A DNA stretch of 18,861 nt from JBCCRH01 sp039208045 (GTDB taxonomy: Bacteria; Bacteroidota; Bacteroidia; Chitinophagales; Saprospiraceae). Shown here one piece after another: positions 6,022-14,725 of the stretch. The position numbers and the translations under genes were made by a program. The number at the start of each line of letters is the position of its first letter. Position 1 is the stretch's first letter. The notes below the pieces were generated by a model. The model was not told where the DNA came from. It saw only the letters and a list, made by a program, of their open reading frames with translations, and ran no database searches. The DNA is taken from positions 1-18,861 of the forward strand of contig JBCCRH010000062.1 of assembly GCA_039208045.1 (NCBI GenBank). Reading direction: 5' to 3'.

Positions 6022-9000
6022 CTAGAAGTCCGTTCCAATAGATAAATGCCAGACGGGGTCTTGTACTTGTCGCGTTTCAATACCCCAAGCATAATCAACA
6101 CGGATAAAGTACCCGAAAAGCATCGAGCGCACGCCCGCACCATAACCTGCCACGAGCGGGTCACGGAAGAAGTTCACTTTCACCTCCACATTCGGTCCAT
6201 TTTGGAAGAAAGAGGTGTTCAGCGGATTATCATCATCATAAGGTGAAAAGCCCTCCCAAGCGGTACCAATATCAAAAAAGCCTACCAACTGGAAGTTGCG
6301 CAAGAAATTAGACTTGATATTTTTTGAGAAGTACTTGAAAATTGGCATCCGCAGCTCGGTATTAATCAAGGCGTAGGAGCTTCCGTTTCGGATATTCTGC
6401 TCGAAACCGCGTAGGTTGGTCGCGATGGTTTGAAAGGCAAAGCTTCCATTTTGTGGAATTGGAATATCCTGGTTGAGCCCTGGCTGCGGCAACACCTGAT
6501 TGTCTACCCCACCCAAGAAGAAAAGCATTTGCTCTGATCCAAAAGAAGCTGCACCTGCCGCCCGCACTGCAATAATAGAATGCTTAAGCAAGCGCTGATA
6601 ATGGCGAAAATCAAAGCCAATAATACCCGTATTGCGGCCTCCAAAATCAAAGCTCACCTCGTCAATCAGGTTAAGTTCAAAGCGCTTTAGAAACTCTACA
6701 TACACTTTGTAGCGAGTACCGTTTTTGATATTTAGGGCAACATCTAGTGTGTTATCAAATACATACTCTAGCTTTACCCCAATGCGCTGCTCTCTAATTA
6801 CAGGGCGCTCCAGGGGATTACGCTCGGTGGCTAAAAACATAGCGCGATCGCGGCGTAGCGTAGTCGTTAAGCGTAAGCTTCTAAAAATATCGAGCGGGTA
6901 GCGCAGCCCAAACTGGCCGAGCAAAATATTGGTTTCGCTACGGCCTGGAACCACAGGGTCAGCAGGCTCGGAGAAGCGCTGGTTGCGCCGATAGAGCGCG
7001 TAGGTTTTATCTAAGCGATGCTTCTTATCATTAAAGACTAAGAAGTATTCGGCACCATTGAAGGTGGTTGGTAAACGTATACCGCCTTCAATTTCATAAT
7101 CTTCAAATAGGTCTTTAAAGTTTGCCTTGAGCAAAATACCAGGAGGTGGATAGCCAAAGCCATCGGGATTGCCCAGATAACTTTCGCGCCCTTCAAACAA
7201 TAGACTATTGTCCAGCTGGGTGGTAACATAATCTGTCCTAAACTTTAGTCGATAAGGCGTGATACGGCCTGGACGAAACTTATGCACCTTCTTTTCCGGC
7301 GTTACCGACAGCGCATCGGGATCAAATACGGGGATTTCTGTACTAATGACCACGGGTTGCTGCTCCTCAATTTTCTCTTTTTCGATAATAGTCACAGGTA
7401 TTTCCTCTTCTTCATCATCGAATTCACTTTGGAAAAAGTAATTATCTATATCTACTTTTCCGGTATCCTGCTTCTCCGCAGGCAATTCTATTTCTTTGAC
7501 CGTCTGCTCCTCTACTTCTTTCAGTACCGTATTTTCTGTCGCCGGTGGTGGCGGAGGGGGCACAGTGGGAGGAGAGAAATTGGATGAAGAAGGCACCAGG
7601 GTTTGTTGAATAGATCGCTGGTAGGCAATTTTACCCGCCTGGTATCTAGTCACTATTGGGCGAACCACAGCCGTTGGATTAAGCATGCGTGTGAAGGCTT
7701 GGTAGCTACCATTCCGATAGACCAGCTCTACTAGACGGCCCGTTTTGGGCGACGTATGCTGCTCTATGATGTTTCGATTATAATTGGAGTTAGAATGATT
7801 AATTGATCGCTGCTTTACCACTGGACGGATTTGGATGGTATCAATCAGTGTGGTGTCCAAGCTCGCCAGAGACGAATCCGCATGCAAAATGATTTCGGTA
7901 CCATCTTCCAATAAGATCAATTGCTCATAATGATGGATATATTCTTCCAAATAGCCCATCTGGCGATTGTAAATACCACTCTCATCCGACAAAAAAGAAA
8001 AGTAAGTGCTATCTACCGCTACGGGCTGGCGCTCGTTGGCCAAAGGCGTATTGGTGATTCGGACGAGCTCTTTGGAGCGCGTACCCATGTCATAGAAAAA
8101 CAGATCGAACGTATTTACTGGCAGGATGGTATCCAGTTTCTCTGTACGCAACAGCGAATCCTGACGATTAGAAGCAAATAAAATACCTTGCTGCTCGCCC
8201 ATTTTCACGAAAGTGGCATCTAAATCGTCATAAAAGTCATTGGTGATGCGCTGGGTCTGCCGCGTATTGGTAAAGTAAAGGAAGATGTCCGAATAGCCCC
8301 GAACGGTGCCTGAAACCACTAAAGAAACCGGATTGACATATTCCATACTGTTGACCCGCTGAAACTCTGAGGGCAAATCAATGGTTTCGCTTTCTTCGGT
8401 GAAGACATCGTAGGTCTTCATCTTGATAACATCCCGACGTTCGTAGATGATGCCGATTTCGCTGTTGTTGGTATTCCAAGCTACCATTGGGTAGTTGTAG
8501 TCCGTAGCTTGGAAGGCATTGCGGAAGCCATTCTTTAGGATGGTCTTGCGATCGCCGGTACGGAGATCTTGCAGGTACACTCTAGTCTTCCCAATTTCAT
8601 TGGTCACATAAATGATCTTTTTGCCATCAGGGCTCACCTTCAGCTGGCTAATGGGGAGATTGTGCTTATTCCTAATTTTGATAGTGCGCTTCTCTGGCTT
8701 TTGACTGGCGCCGGTTTCTAGTTTGTAGCGTTCCTTAAAGTAGTTTTCCCAGCCGTTGATCACCACATTATAAGGGCTACCGAGCACGTACAAGAAACCA
8801 CTCTCGATGCTTCTGTTAATACGAGTGAGATAAAGCAAGTTAGACACCGTGGAGGAGCCGTAATTTTCACTAATAAAATACCAAAGTGCATGCCCCACCA
8901 GCTTTGGTTGCTGCTCCGCTAAGGTTTCAAAGCCCTCATATTCCTCATCGAGGATCGCATCTTTAAGCTGATTATCCAGATCGCTATTCCACTCTTCGCC

Positions 9001-9537
9001 GATATAAGCCACTAACCCTTGCTTAAACCAATCGGGCAAGTTGAGCATCACCGCGTTCTGAACGATTTCCTGTAGGTTGGAACCAAATAGCATAGAGGTG
9101 AGGTACACTTCCGCAATTCCTTCTCGCACTTGCTTCCGCAAATTATTGTGATCCCCATTAAAATAGACGAATACTTTATTCCCTACAATCTTAGTTTGTC
9201 CCCCGATATTATTGAAAGTCTCTTCTGCGCCGATATTACTTTGCTTCACATCCGTTATATCGACATAAACCAGGATTTCGATCTTATCATTGATGCGATG
9301 CTCTAGGATGCTTTGAATATGATCGAAGTCATACTCAGCAAGCTGCACTACAGACTCTGCCACGCGGCGGCCATCGCCGTACCAAAAAGTGATAAAATTG
9401 TCGCTTTCGTACTGCATCCACTCATCAAAATTGCGGTGGTACTGTACGCGGTTTTTGCCAAAGGTAGTCTGAGTGCCTTGCCCAACCACAGCGGTTGCCA
9501 CACTCATCAGTAGGAGAAGGTAAAGGAATCTTTGCAT
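6022..9537 (-). CDS. secreted outer-membrane protein: peptidase-MA-like region, TolB-like propeller, Omp85-like barrel
   Basis: This is an exported protein of 1171 residues. The ATG at 9537 gives a clean signal peptide (MQRFLYLLLLMSVATAVVGQ, 1-20). The frame stays open to 9636, but that start would put 33 polar residues in front of it. Residues 30-270 resemble the peptidase-MA/gluzincin-like fold, with the typical LPDWFKQGLVAYIGE at 167-181. The position where HExxH is expected reads REGIAE (138-143), so catalysis is doubtful. Residues 285-560 carry TolB/WD40-like blades, such as LKVSPDGKKIIYVTN. A linker at about 560-760 includes a proline run (656-665) and an acidic stretch (705-712). From about 760 a beta-barrel follows, with Omp85 hallmarks: FFLGG at 1006-1010, LRGF at 1042-1045 (the L6 V/I-R-G-F/Y motif), FFDIGTAW at 1087-1094 and a terminal Phe. 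No POTRA domains were recognised. A role in outer-membrane assembly or transport is inferred. Confidence 0.85.
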   Translation of the reverse strand: MQRFLYLLLLMSVATAVVGQGTQTTFGKNRVQYHRNFDEWMQYESDNFITFWYGDGRRVAESVVQLAEYDFDHIQSILEHRINDKIEILVYVDITDVKQSNIGAEETFNNIGGQTKIVGNKVFVYFNGDHNNLRKQVREGIAEVYLTSMLFGSNLQEIVQNAVMLNLPDWFKQGLVAYIGEEWNSDLDNQLKDAILDEEYEGFETLAEQQPKLVGHALWYFISENYGSSTVSNLLYLTRINRSIESGFLYVLGSPYNVVINGWENYFKERYKLETGASQKPEKRTIKIRNKHNLPISQLKVSPDGKKIIYVTNEIGKTRVYLQDLRTGDRKTILKNGFRNAFQATDYNYPMVAWNTNNSEIGIIYERRDVIKMKTYDVFTEESETIDLPSEFQRVNSMEYVNPVSLVVSGTVRGYSDIFLYFTNTRQTQRITNDFYDDLDATFVKMGEQQGILFASNRQDSLLRTEKLDTILPVNTFDLFFYDMGTRSKELVRITNTPLANERQPVAVDSTYFSFLSDESGIYNRQMGYLEEYIHHYEQLILLEDGTEIILHADSSLASLDTTLIDTIQIRPVVKQRSINHSNSNYNRNIIEQHTSPKTGRLVELVYRNGSYQAFTRMLNPTAVVRPIVTRYQAGKIAYQRSIQQTLVPSSSNFSPPTVPPPPPPATENTVLKEVEEQTVKEIELPAEKQDTGKVDIDNYFFQSEFDDEEEEIPVTIIEKEKIEEQQPVVISTEIPVFDPDALSVTPEKKVHKFRPGRITPYRLKFRTDYVTTQLDNSLLFEGRESYLGNPDGFGYPPPGILLKANFKDLFEDYEIEGGIRLPTTFNGAEYFLVFNDKKHRLDKTYALYRRNQRFSEPADPVVPGRSETNILLGQFGLRYPLDIFRSLRLTTTLRRDRAMFLATERNPLERPVIREQRIGVKLEYVFDNTLDVALNIKNGTRYKVYVEFLKRFELNLIDEVSFDFGGRNTGIIGFDFRHYQRLLKHSIIAVRAAGAASFGSEQMLFFLGGVDNQVLPQPGLNQDIPIPQNGSFAFQTIATNLRGFEQNIRNGSSYALINTELRMPIFKYFSKNIKSNFLRNFQLVGFFDIGTAWEGFSPYDDDNPLNTSFFQNGPNVEVKVNFFRDPLVAGYGAGVRSMLFGYFIRVDYAWGIETRQVQDPVWHLSIGTDF

Positions 9538-9701
9538 ACGGGGCGCTTTATCAAAAAGACAGTTTTGGTAATGGATTGGTTTACAAATCGTGGGAGTCCT
9601 CTTAGTTTTGCGGGAAATTTGGTGAAGTCCCGACAAAATGAAGTCGTGTTATTCAAGTTAATGTTTTTGCCTTACATTTACCACACATAAAACGGAAAAT
9701 C

Positions 9702-10340
9702 ATGGCACATGTTGCAAGTCTGACCTTCAATCCCTTCCAGGAAAATACCTACATTGTCTACGACGATACAAAAGAATGCATCATTTTTGATCCTGGCTGT
9801 TACACCGATCAGGAAAAGCAGCAGCTACAAAATAAAATAGCAGCCTTGGGCCTAACACCCGTACGACTGATTAATACCCACTGTCATATCGATCATGTAT
9901 TTGGGAATAGCTTTGTAGCGGACACCTACAGTTTGGGCCTAGAAATCCACCGAGAGGAGCTGCCTCTCCTAAAAGCGGTGCCGCAGCAGAGCTATATGTT
10001 TGGTGTGCCGATTAAAGAAGACCTGCCAGAGCCTAGTCGATTTATCGAAGTGGGCGAAACCATACAATTCGGAAATACCACGTTGCAAACCTTATTCACG
10101 CCCGGGCACTCCCCTGCCAGCATTTCCTTCTATTGCGAAGCGGATGCCTTTGTCATCGCTGGCGATGTACTATTTTACGAAAGTATCGGCCGGACAGATT
10201 TGCCAGGGGGCAATCATAAGACGCTGATCGAGTCGATACAGACGCAATTGATGGTGTTGGATGATAAGGTAACAGTATATAGCGGGCATGGGCCGAGTAC
10301 GACGATTGGGCACGAGCGGCGGCATAATCCATTTTTTTAA
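9702..10340 (+). CDS. MBL-fold metallo-hydrolase, glyoxalase II-like (YcbL type)
   Basis: This is a metallo-beta-lactamase-fold hydrolase of 212 residues, the short length of YcbL-type proteins that have only the catalytic domain of glyoxalase II. The metal site is complete: H60, H62, D64 and H65 in THCHIDH, H136 in TPGHSPAS, D155 in AGDVLF, and H196 in SGHGPSTTIGHER. The GRTDLPGG block at 163-170 is typical of the subgroup. A hydroxyacyl-glutathione or similar thioester substrate is plausible, but the C-terminal substrate-binding domain of true glyoxalase II is absent, so the substrate is open. The start ATG follows AAAATC without a Shine-Dalgarno sequence. The 164-bp gap from the divergent outer-membrane gene holds no other gene. 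Its stop overlaps the stop of the convergent DUF58 gene by 3 bp. Confidence 0.9.
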   Translation: MAHVASLTFNPFQENTYIVYDDTKECIIFDPGCYTDQEKQQLQNKIAALGLTPVRLINTHCHIDHVFGNSFVADTYSLGLEIHREELPLLKAVPQQSYMFGVPIKEDLPEPSRFIEVGETIQFGNTTLQTLFTPGHSPASISFYCEADAFVIAGDVLFYESIGRTDLPGGNHKTLIESIQTQLMVLDDKVTVYSGHGPSTTIGHERRHNPFF

Positions 10341-11662
10341 ATCAATCCTCGCGACTTCAGCTCCAAATATTTATTAATTGTATTCACCGATAAATCCTCG
10401 GGTGCCGTCAGCACCGCCTGGATACCAAACTGTTGCAACTTTTGCACCATCTGCTGCTTCTCGTGCAGAAACTGCCGCGCAACGGTTTGCTGATAAATAT
10501 CCTCCATCGTATGCACATCGCGCCCTACAAACTGGCGTACTTCGGTATTTTCAAAAAAGACCACCACCAAGAGGTGAAAGCGATTGATGCGCCGCAAAAT
10601 AGGGAGCACGCGCTCTAGCGCGTACATGCTCTCAAAGTTGGTAAATAGCAGCAGCAAGCTGCGCCCTGTAATAATTTTGCGGGCCGCAAAATACAGCAAC
10701 TCAAAGTTCGCCTCTAGCGGACGTTCTTGCTCATTGTATAGTGCTCGTAAGATGGTATTGATCTGCGTAGGTTTGCTATCGGCTTTCAAGCTCGTTCCGA
10801 TTTTGTCGGAAAAGGTGATGAGGCCGGCGCGGTCGTATTTGCGCAACGCGATATTAGAGATCACCAGCGTCGAATTGATCGCATAATCCATCAGACTCAG
10901 CCCATCAAAAGGCATGCGCATCGCCCGACTCTTATCGATGAGGCAATAGATTTGCTGGGCCCTTTCGTCTTCATATTGGTTAACCATCAGCGCACCCCGG
11001 CGGCTGCTCGCCTTCCAGTTGATACTGCGGTAGTCGTCGCCGCGCACGTAGTTCTTGATTTGCTCAAATTCGTAGCTGTGGCCAATGCGGCGAATCTTCT
11101 TGATACCGCGCTGCGTAGTGGTGCGGGCAAAGGCTTTGAGTTCGTAGTCTTTCATCTGAATGATGGACGGATAGACTGGAATCATCTGAGCTTGCTCAAG
11201 AATTAGCCGCCGCTGCACCAAGCCCAGCCGAGAGCTGATATATACATTGATAGCACCAAAGTGAAATTCGCCCCTTTCTTTCGGCTTCAGGGGGTAAACT
11301 ATCGTTTTCTCCTCGCCTGCTTCCAGCGAAAACTGCCGTTCAAAATCCCGAATCTGGAACTGTACAGGTAACTCATCAATTACACTTAGATGGAGCCACT
11401 GCGTGACTTCACTTTTTAGCCGCAGCTTCACCCTATTTTCATCCGCCAATGAAAAAAGCTTGGGCAACAGCCGTTCCCCGTCAATCGGCTTTTTTGTGCT
11501 AAACAAAAAATAAGCGTCTGCAATAGTGCCCAGCATCGTCAAAAACAACAGCCCCTGCACAAAAGGCAACAGCAGCGGAACGGCAAAGCTGAGTACAAAA
11601 AGCACCACCAGCCCACCGAGTATCCAAAAGAAAGTATTAGAAAGGTATAAGGCTCTGAGCAT
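10337..11662 (-). CDS. DUF58 domain protein with vWA-like fold (MoxR partner)
   Basis: This membrane-anchored DUF58 protein is of the kind nearly always encoded beside a MoxR AAA+ ATPase and thought to be its adaptor or client. Two hydrophobic segments lie at about 11-33 and 35-54. A beta-rich middle follows. The family core VRGDDYRSINWKAS (206-219) leads into the vWA-like part at 236-400. The MIDAS-type DxSxS motif reads D243-K-S245-R-A247, with Ala replacing the last Ser, so metal binding may be altered. The 441-residue length is normal. Its ATG overlaps the MoxR stop (TAATG), so the pair is translationally coupled. It is the last gene of the operon, and its stop runs into the end of the opposing hydrolase gene with no visible terminator. 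Confidence 0.9.
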   Translation of the reverse strand: MLRALYLSNTFFWILGGLVVLFVLSFAVPLLLPFVQGLLFLTMLGTIADAYFLFSTKKPIDGERLLPKLFSLADENRVKLRLKSEVTQWLHLSVIDELPVQFQIRDFERQFSLEAGEEKTIVYPLKPKERGEFHFGAINVYISSRLGLVQRRLILEQAQMIPVYPSIIQMKDYELKAFARTTTQRGIKKIRRIGHSYEFEQIKNYVRGDDYRSINWKASSRRGALMVNQYEDERAQQIYCLIDKSRAMRMPFDGLSLMDYAINSTLVISNIALRKYDRAGLITFSDKIGTSLKADSKPTQINTILRALYNEQERPLEANFELLYFAARKIITGRSLLLLFTNFESMYALERVLPILRRINRFHLLVVVFFENTEVRQFVGRDVHTMEDIYQQTVARQFLHEKQQMVQKLQQFGIQAVLTAPEDLSVNTINKYLELKSRGLI

Positions 11663-12699
11663 TATCGAGGAACTTCAATTTTTTGAACAATGGCATTAAT
11701 CACATCCCTAGCATCCAGCCCCTCCATCTCGCGCTCCGGCATCAGAATGATCCGGTGGTTGAGCACAGGATAGGTGACGTAGCGAATATCTTCGGGCGTC
11801 ACAAAATCTCGGCCTGCCATGGCGGCTACGGCCTTAGCCGATTTCAAAATGGCAAGCGAAGCCCGGGGCGAAGCACCGAGGTACAAGTCGCCATTATTGC
11901 GAGTATTGTGAATAATAGCGGCAATGTAATCCAATAAACTGTCTTCAATATGCACCTGCTCGACCAAGGCTCTACACGCCTTCAAATCGCTTACGGCCAG
12001 CACCGTCTTGATCTCTTGGTTTTTATCGATTTTAAAGTCCTTGCGGAAACGGCGTAAGATGCGTTGTTCGTCTTCTAGCGAAGGGTAGTCGAGGGTGATT
12101 TTCATCAAAAAGCGATCCAGCTGTGCCTCTGGGAGCTTGTAGGTACCTTCTTGCTCGATGGGATTTTGGGTGGCCATCACAAAGAAGGGACACTCCATAA
12201 TATGAGTGGTTCCATCCACCGTTACTTGGTACTCTTCCATCACCTCAAAGAGCGCCGCTTGCGTCTTAGCGGGAGCGCGGTTAATCTCATCAATCAGAAT
12301 GAAGTTGGAAAAAATAGGCCCCTTATTGAATGTAAACTCAGAAGTTTTGAGGTTGTATACGGTCGTTCCTATGACGTCGCTAGGCATGAGGTCGGGGGTA
12401 AACTGGATGCGCGAGAAGTCTGCTTCGATGGTTTTAGCCATCAGCTTGGCTGTCAGCGTTTTGGCGATGCCAGGCACGCCTTCTACCAACACATGCCCCT
12501 CTGCGAGCAAGGCTGCCAAGAGCAAATCTATAAAGGCTTCCTGGCCGATAATCACCTTTTGTAGCTCTTCTTTTACCCGATCTACCGCCACTTTGATTCT
12601 GAGAAGGTCTAATCGGGGTCTACTCCACTGGTTCAGTTCGTCTTGGGGCTCCTGCACTTCTTCGTTAGGCCTATTTTCATTCGTATCTTCTAGTGCCAT
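11662..12699 (-). CDS. MoxR-family AAA+ ATPase
   Basis: MoxR ATPases are ring-forming AAA+ proteins that act as chaperones in maturation of enzyme complexes or envelope proteins, with vWA/DUF58 partners. The motifs are complete: Walker A GVPGIAKT at 74-81, Walker B ILIDE at 134-138 followed by INRAPAKTQAALFEVMEE, sensor 1 MATQNPIEQEG at 175-185, LDRF at 194-197 supplying the arginine, and the sensor-2 lid GASPRASLAILKSAKA at 275-290. The first 30 residues are an acidic, Glu/Asn-rich lead-in. The 345-residue length is normal. It begins 2 bp after the DUF4350 stop and overlaps the DUF58 start by one base. It is the likely energy source for the whole gene set. The subfamily cannot be decided by eye. 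Confidence 0.94.
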   Translation of the reverse strand: MALEDTNENRPNEEVQEPQDELNQWSRPRLDLLRIKVAVDRVKEELQKVIIGQEAFIDLLLAALLAEGHVLVEGVPGIAKTLTAKLMAKTIEADFSRIQFTPDLMPSDVIGTTVYNLKTSEFTFNKGPIFSNFILIDEINRAPAKTQAALFEVMEEYQVTVDGTTHIMECPFFVMATQNPIEQEGTYKLPEAQLDRFLMKITLDYPSLEDEQRILRRFRKDFKIDKNQEIKTVLAVSDLKACRALVEQVHIEDSLLDYIAAIIHNTRNNGDLYLGASPRASLAILKSAKAVAAMAGRDFVTPEDIRYVTYPVLNHRIILMPEREMEGLDARDVINAIVQKIEVPR

Positions 12700-12701
12700 A
12701 G

Positions 12702-13979
12702 TTATTTACAATTTTTATAAAAATGATCGACCAATTGATGAAAATCAATAAAGGTTTGGTCGGATACAAAGTTCGATTGTTTGATATTTTGATACATCAG
12801 CAGCAGCTTGCTCAGATGTGCTTGCTCAATTTCGGACTTGGTCGCCAGTTTTTCCACGAAAGTGGTATCCAATGCCTTGGTATGCAAATGGTAGCGCTCG
12901 CGAATAAAAGCCAGCAGGAGGCGCATCTGCTGAAGTATGAGCTGCCGATGGTTATTTTGTATAAAATAAAGCCGCCCAATGGTCGAGAGGAACTCCAAAG
13001 AAGTGTTGGTATTTGGAGCGAGCACAGGGACGATGGCCTGTTTCCGCTTGGCGCGAAATAGCAGGTAGAGCGCGGCCATAGCCAGCAAGAGGTACCAGGC
13101 CCAGGCGAGGGCGGGCTGACTCAGAATATAGCTCAGCGGGCTATCACCAGATAATTTTCGATTGCCATAGTTGGTATCGTTCCTAGAACGCCCCAAGCGC
13201 TCACTCACGTGACTGTAGGCATCCCAATAAATGGGGCCTTCGTGCAGATGCGAAAATACGCCATCGGCATAGGCGATACCCTGATCTTCCAACAACTGGA
13301 CATTGGTAAATGCCAATGGGATGGTGTGCAAGAAGAAGGAGCCTTCGCCATAGTTAATTTGGGCAAAATGCACGATGCTATCGAGCGTGTAGTAGGCTAA
13401 GGGAACAGCGGCGTGATAGCTGTCGCAAAAGAATTCGGGATCCATGTAATGCCATTCGTACGAAGACGCCTTATTGCGCCATAAGTACTGGAACTGGTAG
13501 GCCGAGTCCTGGTTGAGGTCAGCTTGCGCAAATGTCAACTGAACCATGGTATCTTGATAGCCCCAGTAATCATCCCAGTAGTAATCACATACGCCGTAGT
13601 CAAATTGATTTGCCAGCTCATTGGGTAGCGTTTTGCTCGCAATAAAGGCGCGGTTGCCATCGGCCACAAATTGTAGGAGCGCATTGAGGTCGGTACTATC
13701 CAGTAGCATCGCTTGCCCGATAAATACGAAATTACTTAGGGTATCCGTGCTAGTGGGTAGTGCTCCGTAGATGCTATCTTGAAGGAGGCGGAAGGACTGG
13801 TCGGGGAAGTAGTTCTGCAACAGTTCTTTTACTACAAAGGTGCCGTACGGCTCTTTACTTTCGTAATGATACGATTCTCGCCAGTCGAAGCGCTTTTTGG
13901 TGGGCCAAAATAGGTAGGCTAAGATGGTGCAGGCAGCCAACAAGGTCAGTATGATGTATATGTATTGTTTTCGCTTCAT
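12702..13979 (-). CDS. DUF4350 domain membrane protein
   Basis: This 425-residue protein has an N-terminal membrane anchor (about 8-24), a long extracytoplasmic region (25-285) and a second membrane helix (about 288-308). A soluble cytoplasmic-type tail (309-425) is rich in Gln, His and Leu. The N-terminal part matches the DUF4350 pattern: YGTFVVKELLQNYF, then VFIGQAMLLDSTDLNALLQFVADGNRAFIAS in two blocks. This family often resembles a GATase-like fold without catalysis. A striking aromatic-acidic patch, CDYYWDDYWGYQD, lies at 131-143. The start overlaps the DUF4129 stop as ATGA, and the MoxR gene begins 2 bp after its own stop. DUF4350 proteins recur in MoxR/DUF58 clusters, so membership of one envelope complex is inferred. 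No enzymatic motif is visible. Confidence 0.82.
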   Translation of the reverse strand: MKRKQYIYIILTLLAACTILAYLFWPTKKRFDWRESYHYESKEPYGTFVVKELLQNYFPDQSFRLLQDSIYGALPTSTDTLSNFVFIGQAMLLDSTDLNALLQFVADGNRAFIASKTLPNELANQFDYGVCDYYWDDYWGYQDTMVQLTFAQADLNQDSAYQFQYLWRNKASSYEWHYMDPEFFCDSYHAAVPLAYYTLDSIVHFAQINYGEGSFFLHTIPLAFTNVQLLEDQGIAYADGVFSHLHEGPIYWDAYSHVSERLGRSRNDTNYGNRKLSGDSPLSYILSQPALAWAWYLLLAMAALYLLFRAKRKQAIVPVLAPNTNTSLEFLSTIGRLYFIQNNHRQLILQQMRLLLAFIRERYHLHTKALDTTFVEKLATKSEIEQAHLSKLLLMYQNIKQSNFVSDQTFIDFHQLVDHFYKNCK

Positions 13980-14725
13980 CGTGGGCGAGTAGCGATTTGT
14001 TGGTCAAAAGCCGCAAATTGCGGTGCAATGCGGTGGTAGTCTGCTTCCTGCAAGTGATCGCCTCCATAACGCACCCGATCAAAGATCAGGGTGATTTGAC
14101 TAAAGCTATCTGCCAGTGGGCTATTGCCCAATTCTAAGAGGTAGTCGCGATTGGTTTTTTCTTTCTTCCATTTGATTAGGGAACGCTCTGATAGCCCTTT
14201 GAGCAGGTGGAGGTAGTACAGCCGTACGGCTAATGCAAAATCTTTCTGGGCCAAAGCTTGCTGGATGAAGCGCTCAAAGTCTGACTCGTGCAAGTTGTCC
14301 TCCAAGGCATCTAGGTCGATATCAGCCACTTTGGATTTCACCTTTCGGTTAAAAGGCAGGCCAAGTCCGAGGAAACTGCGTAAGATGAAGAACACCACGA
14401 CTACTAATCCACAGATGACTAATACTTTTAAGATAGTACCTGCGAGGGGCGAACTGATGTAAGAGCTGGGGCCTGATGATTCTGGGGGCAGGGTGCCACC
14501 ACGGCCTTTTTCGGCGTCCGATTTTTTCTTCTTTTTCTGTTCATCCAACTGCTCGCCAGAGTAGTCAATATCTTTGATGGTGGCTTGCCAGTGCTCGCGA
14601 TCAAAGCTGCGGCTTTCCACTTCGTCCACCTGCTGCGTCTGCTCGCTCTGCCCATATCCATTTGCTGACAAGCAAAAGAAGGACAGGAACAATAGAACCA
14701 CATATTGTGCCAACCGCTCCATCAT
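13976..14725 (-). CDS. DUF4129 domain protein, secreted N-terminus with one membrane helix
   Basis: This 249-residue protein has a signal-like N-terminus (about 1-25), a charged extracytoplasmic stretch with a KKKKK run at 64-68, one membrane helix at about 97-116, and a cytoplasmic DUF4129 domain. The last carries the family core at 165-220: AVRLYYLHLLKGLSE, IKWKKEKTNRDYLLEL and the aromatic YG ending of IFDRVRYGG. DUF4129 domains are found in MoxR-associated proteins and at the end of some transglutaminase-like membrane proteins. Their role is unknown. It overlaps both neighbours as ATGA, upstream with SpoIIM and downstream with DUF4350, which indicates coordinated synthesis. The first two codons are both ATG, so the start could be one codon later. 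Confidence 0.84.
   Translation of the reverse strand: MMERLAQYVVLLFLSFFCLSANGYGQSEQTQQVDEVESRSFDREHWQATIKDIDYSGEQLDEQKKKKKSDAEKGRGGTLPPESSGPSSYISSPLAGTILKVLVICGLVVVVFFILRSFLGLGLPFNRKVKSKVADIDLDALEDNLHESDFERFIQQALAQKDFALAVRLYYLHLLKGLSERSLIKWKKEKTNRDYLLELGNSPLADSFSQITLIFDRVRYGGDHLQEADYHRIAPQFAAFDQQIATRPR

Noticed and set aside
7259..7587. Overlapping plus-strand open frames opposite the linker of the outer-membrane protein
   Set aside because: They arise from the proline-, Glu- and Asp-rich codons of the linker read backwards; products are Ser/Phe-rich and unlike any family.
9538..9636. 33-residue N-terminal extension of the outer-membrane fusion protein (ATG at 9636)
   Set aside because: It is polar and would bury a good signal peptide that starts at the ATG at 9537.
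12151..12564. 137-codon open frame on the plus strand
   Set aside because: Antisense shadow of MoxR with no family signature.
12206..12751. 181-codon open frame on the plus strand
   Set aside because: It lies opposite the MoxR gene, which has all AAA+ motifs in its own frame; the plus product shows no recognisable domain.
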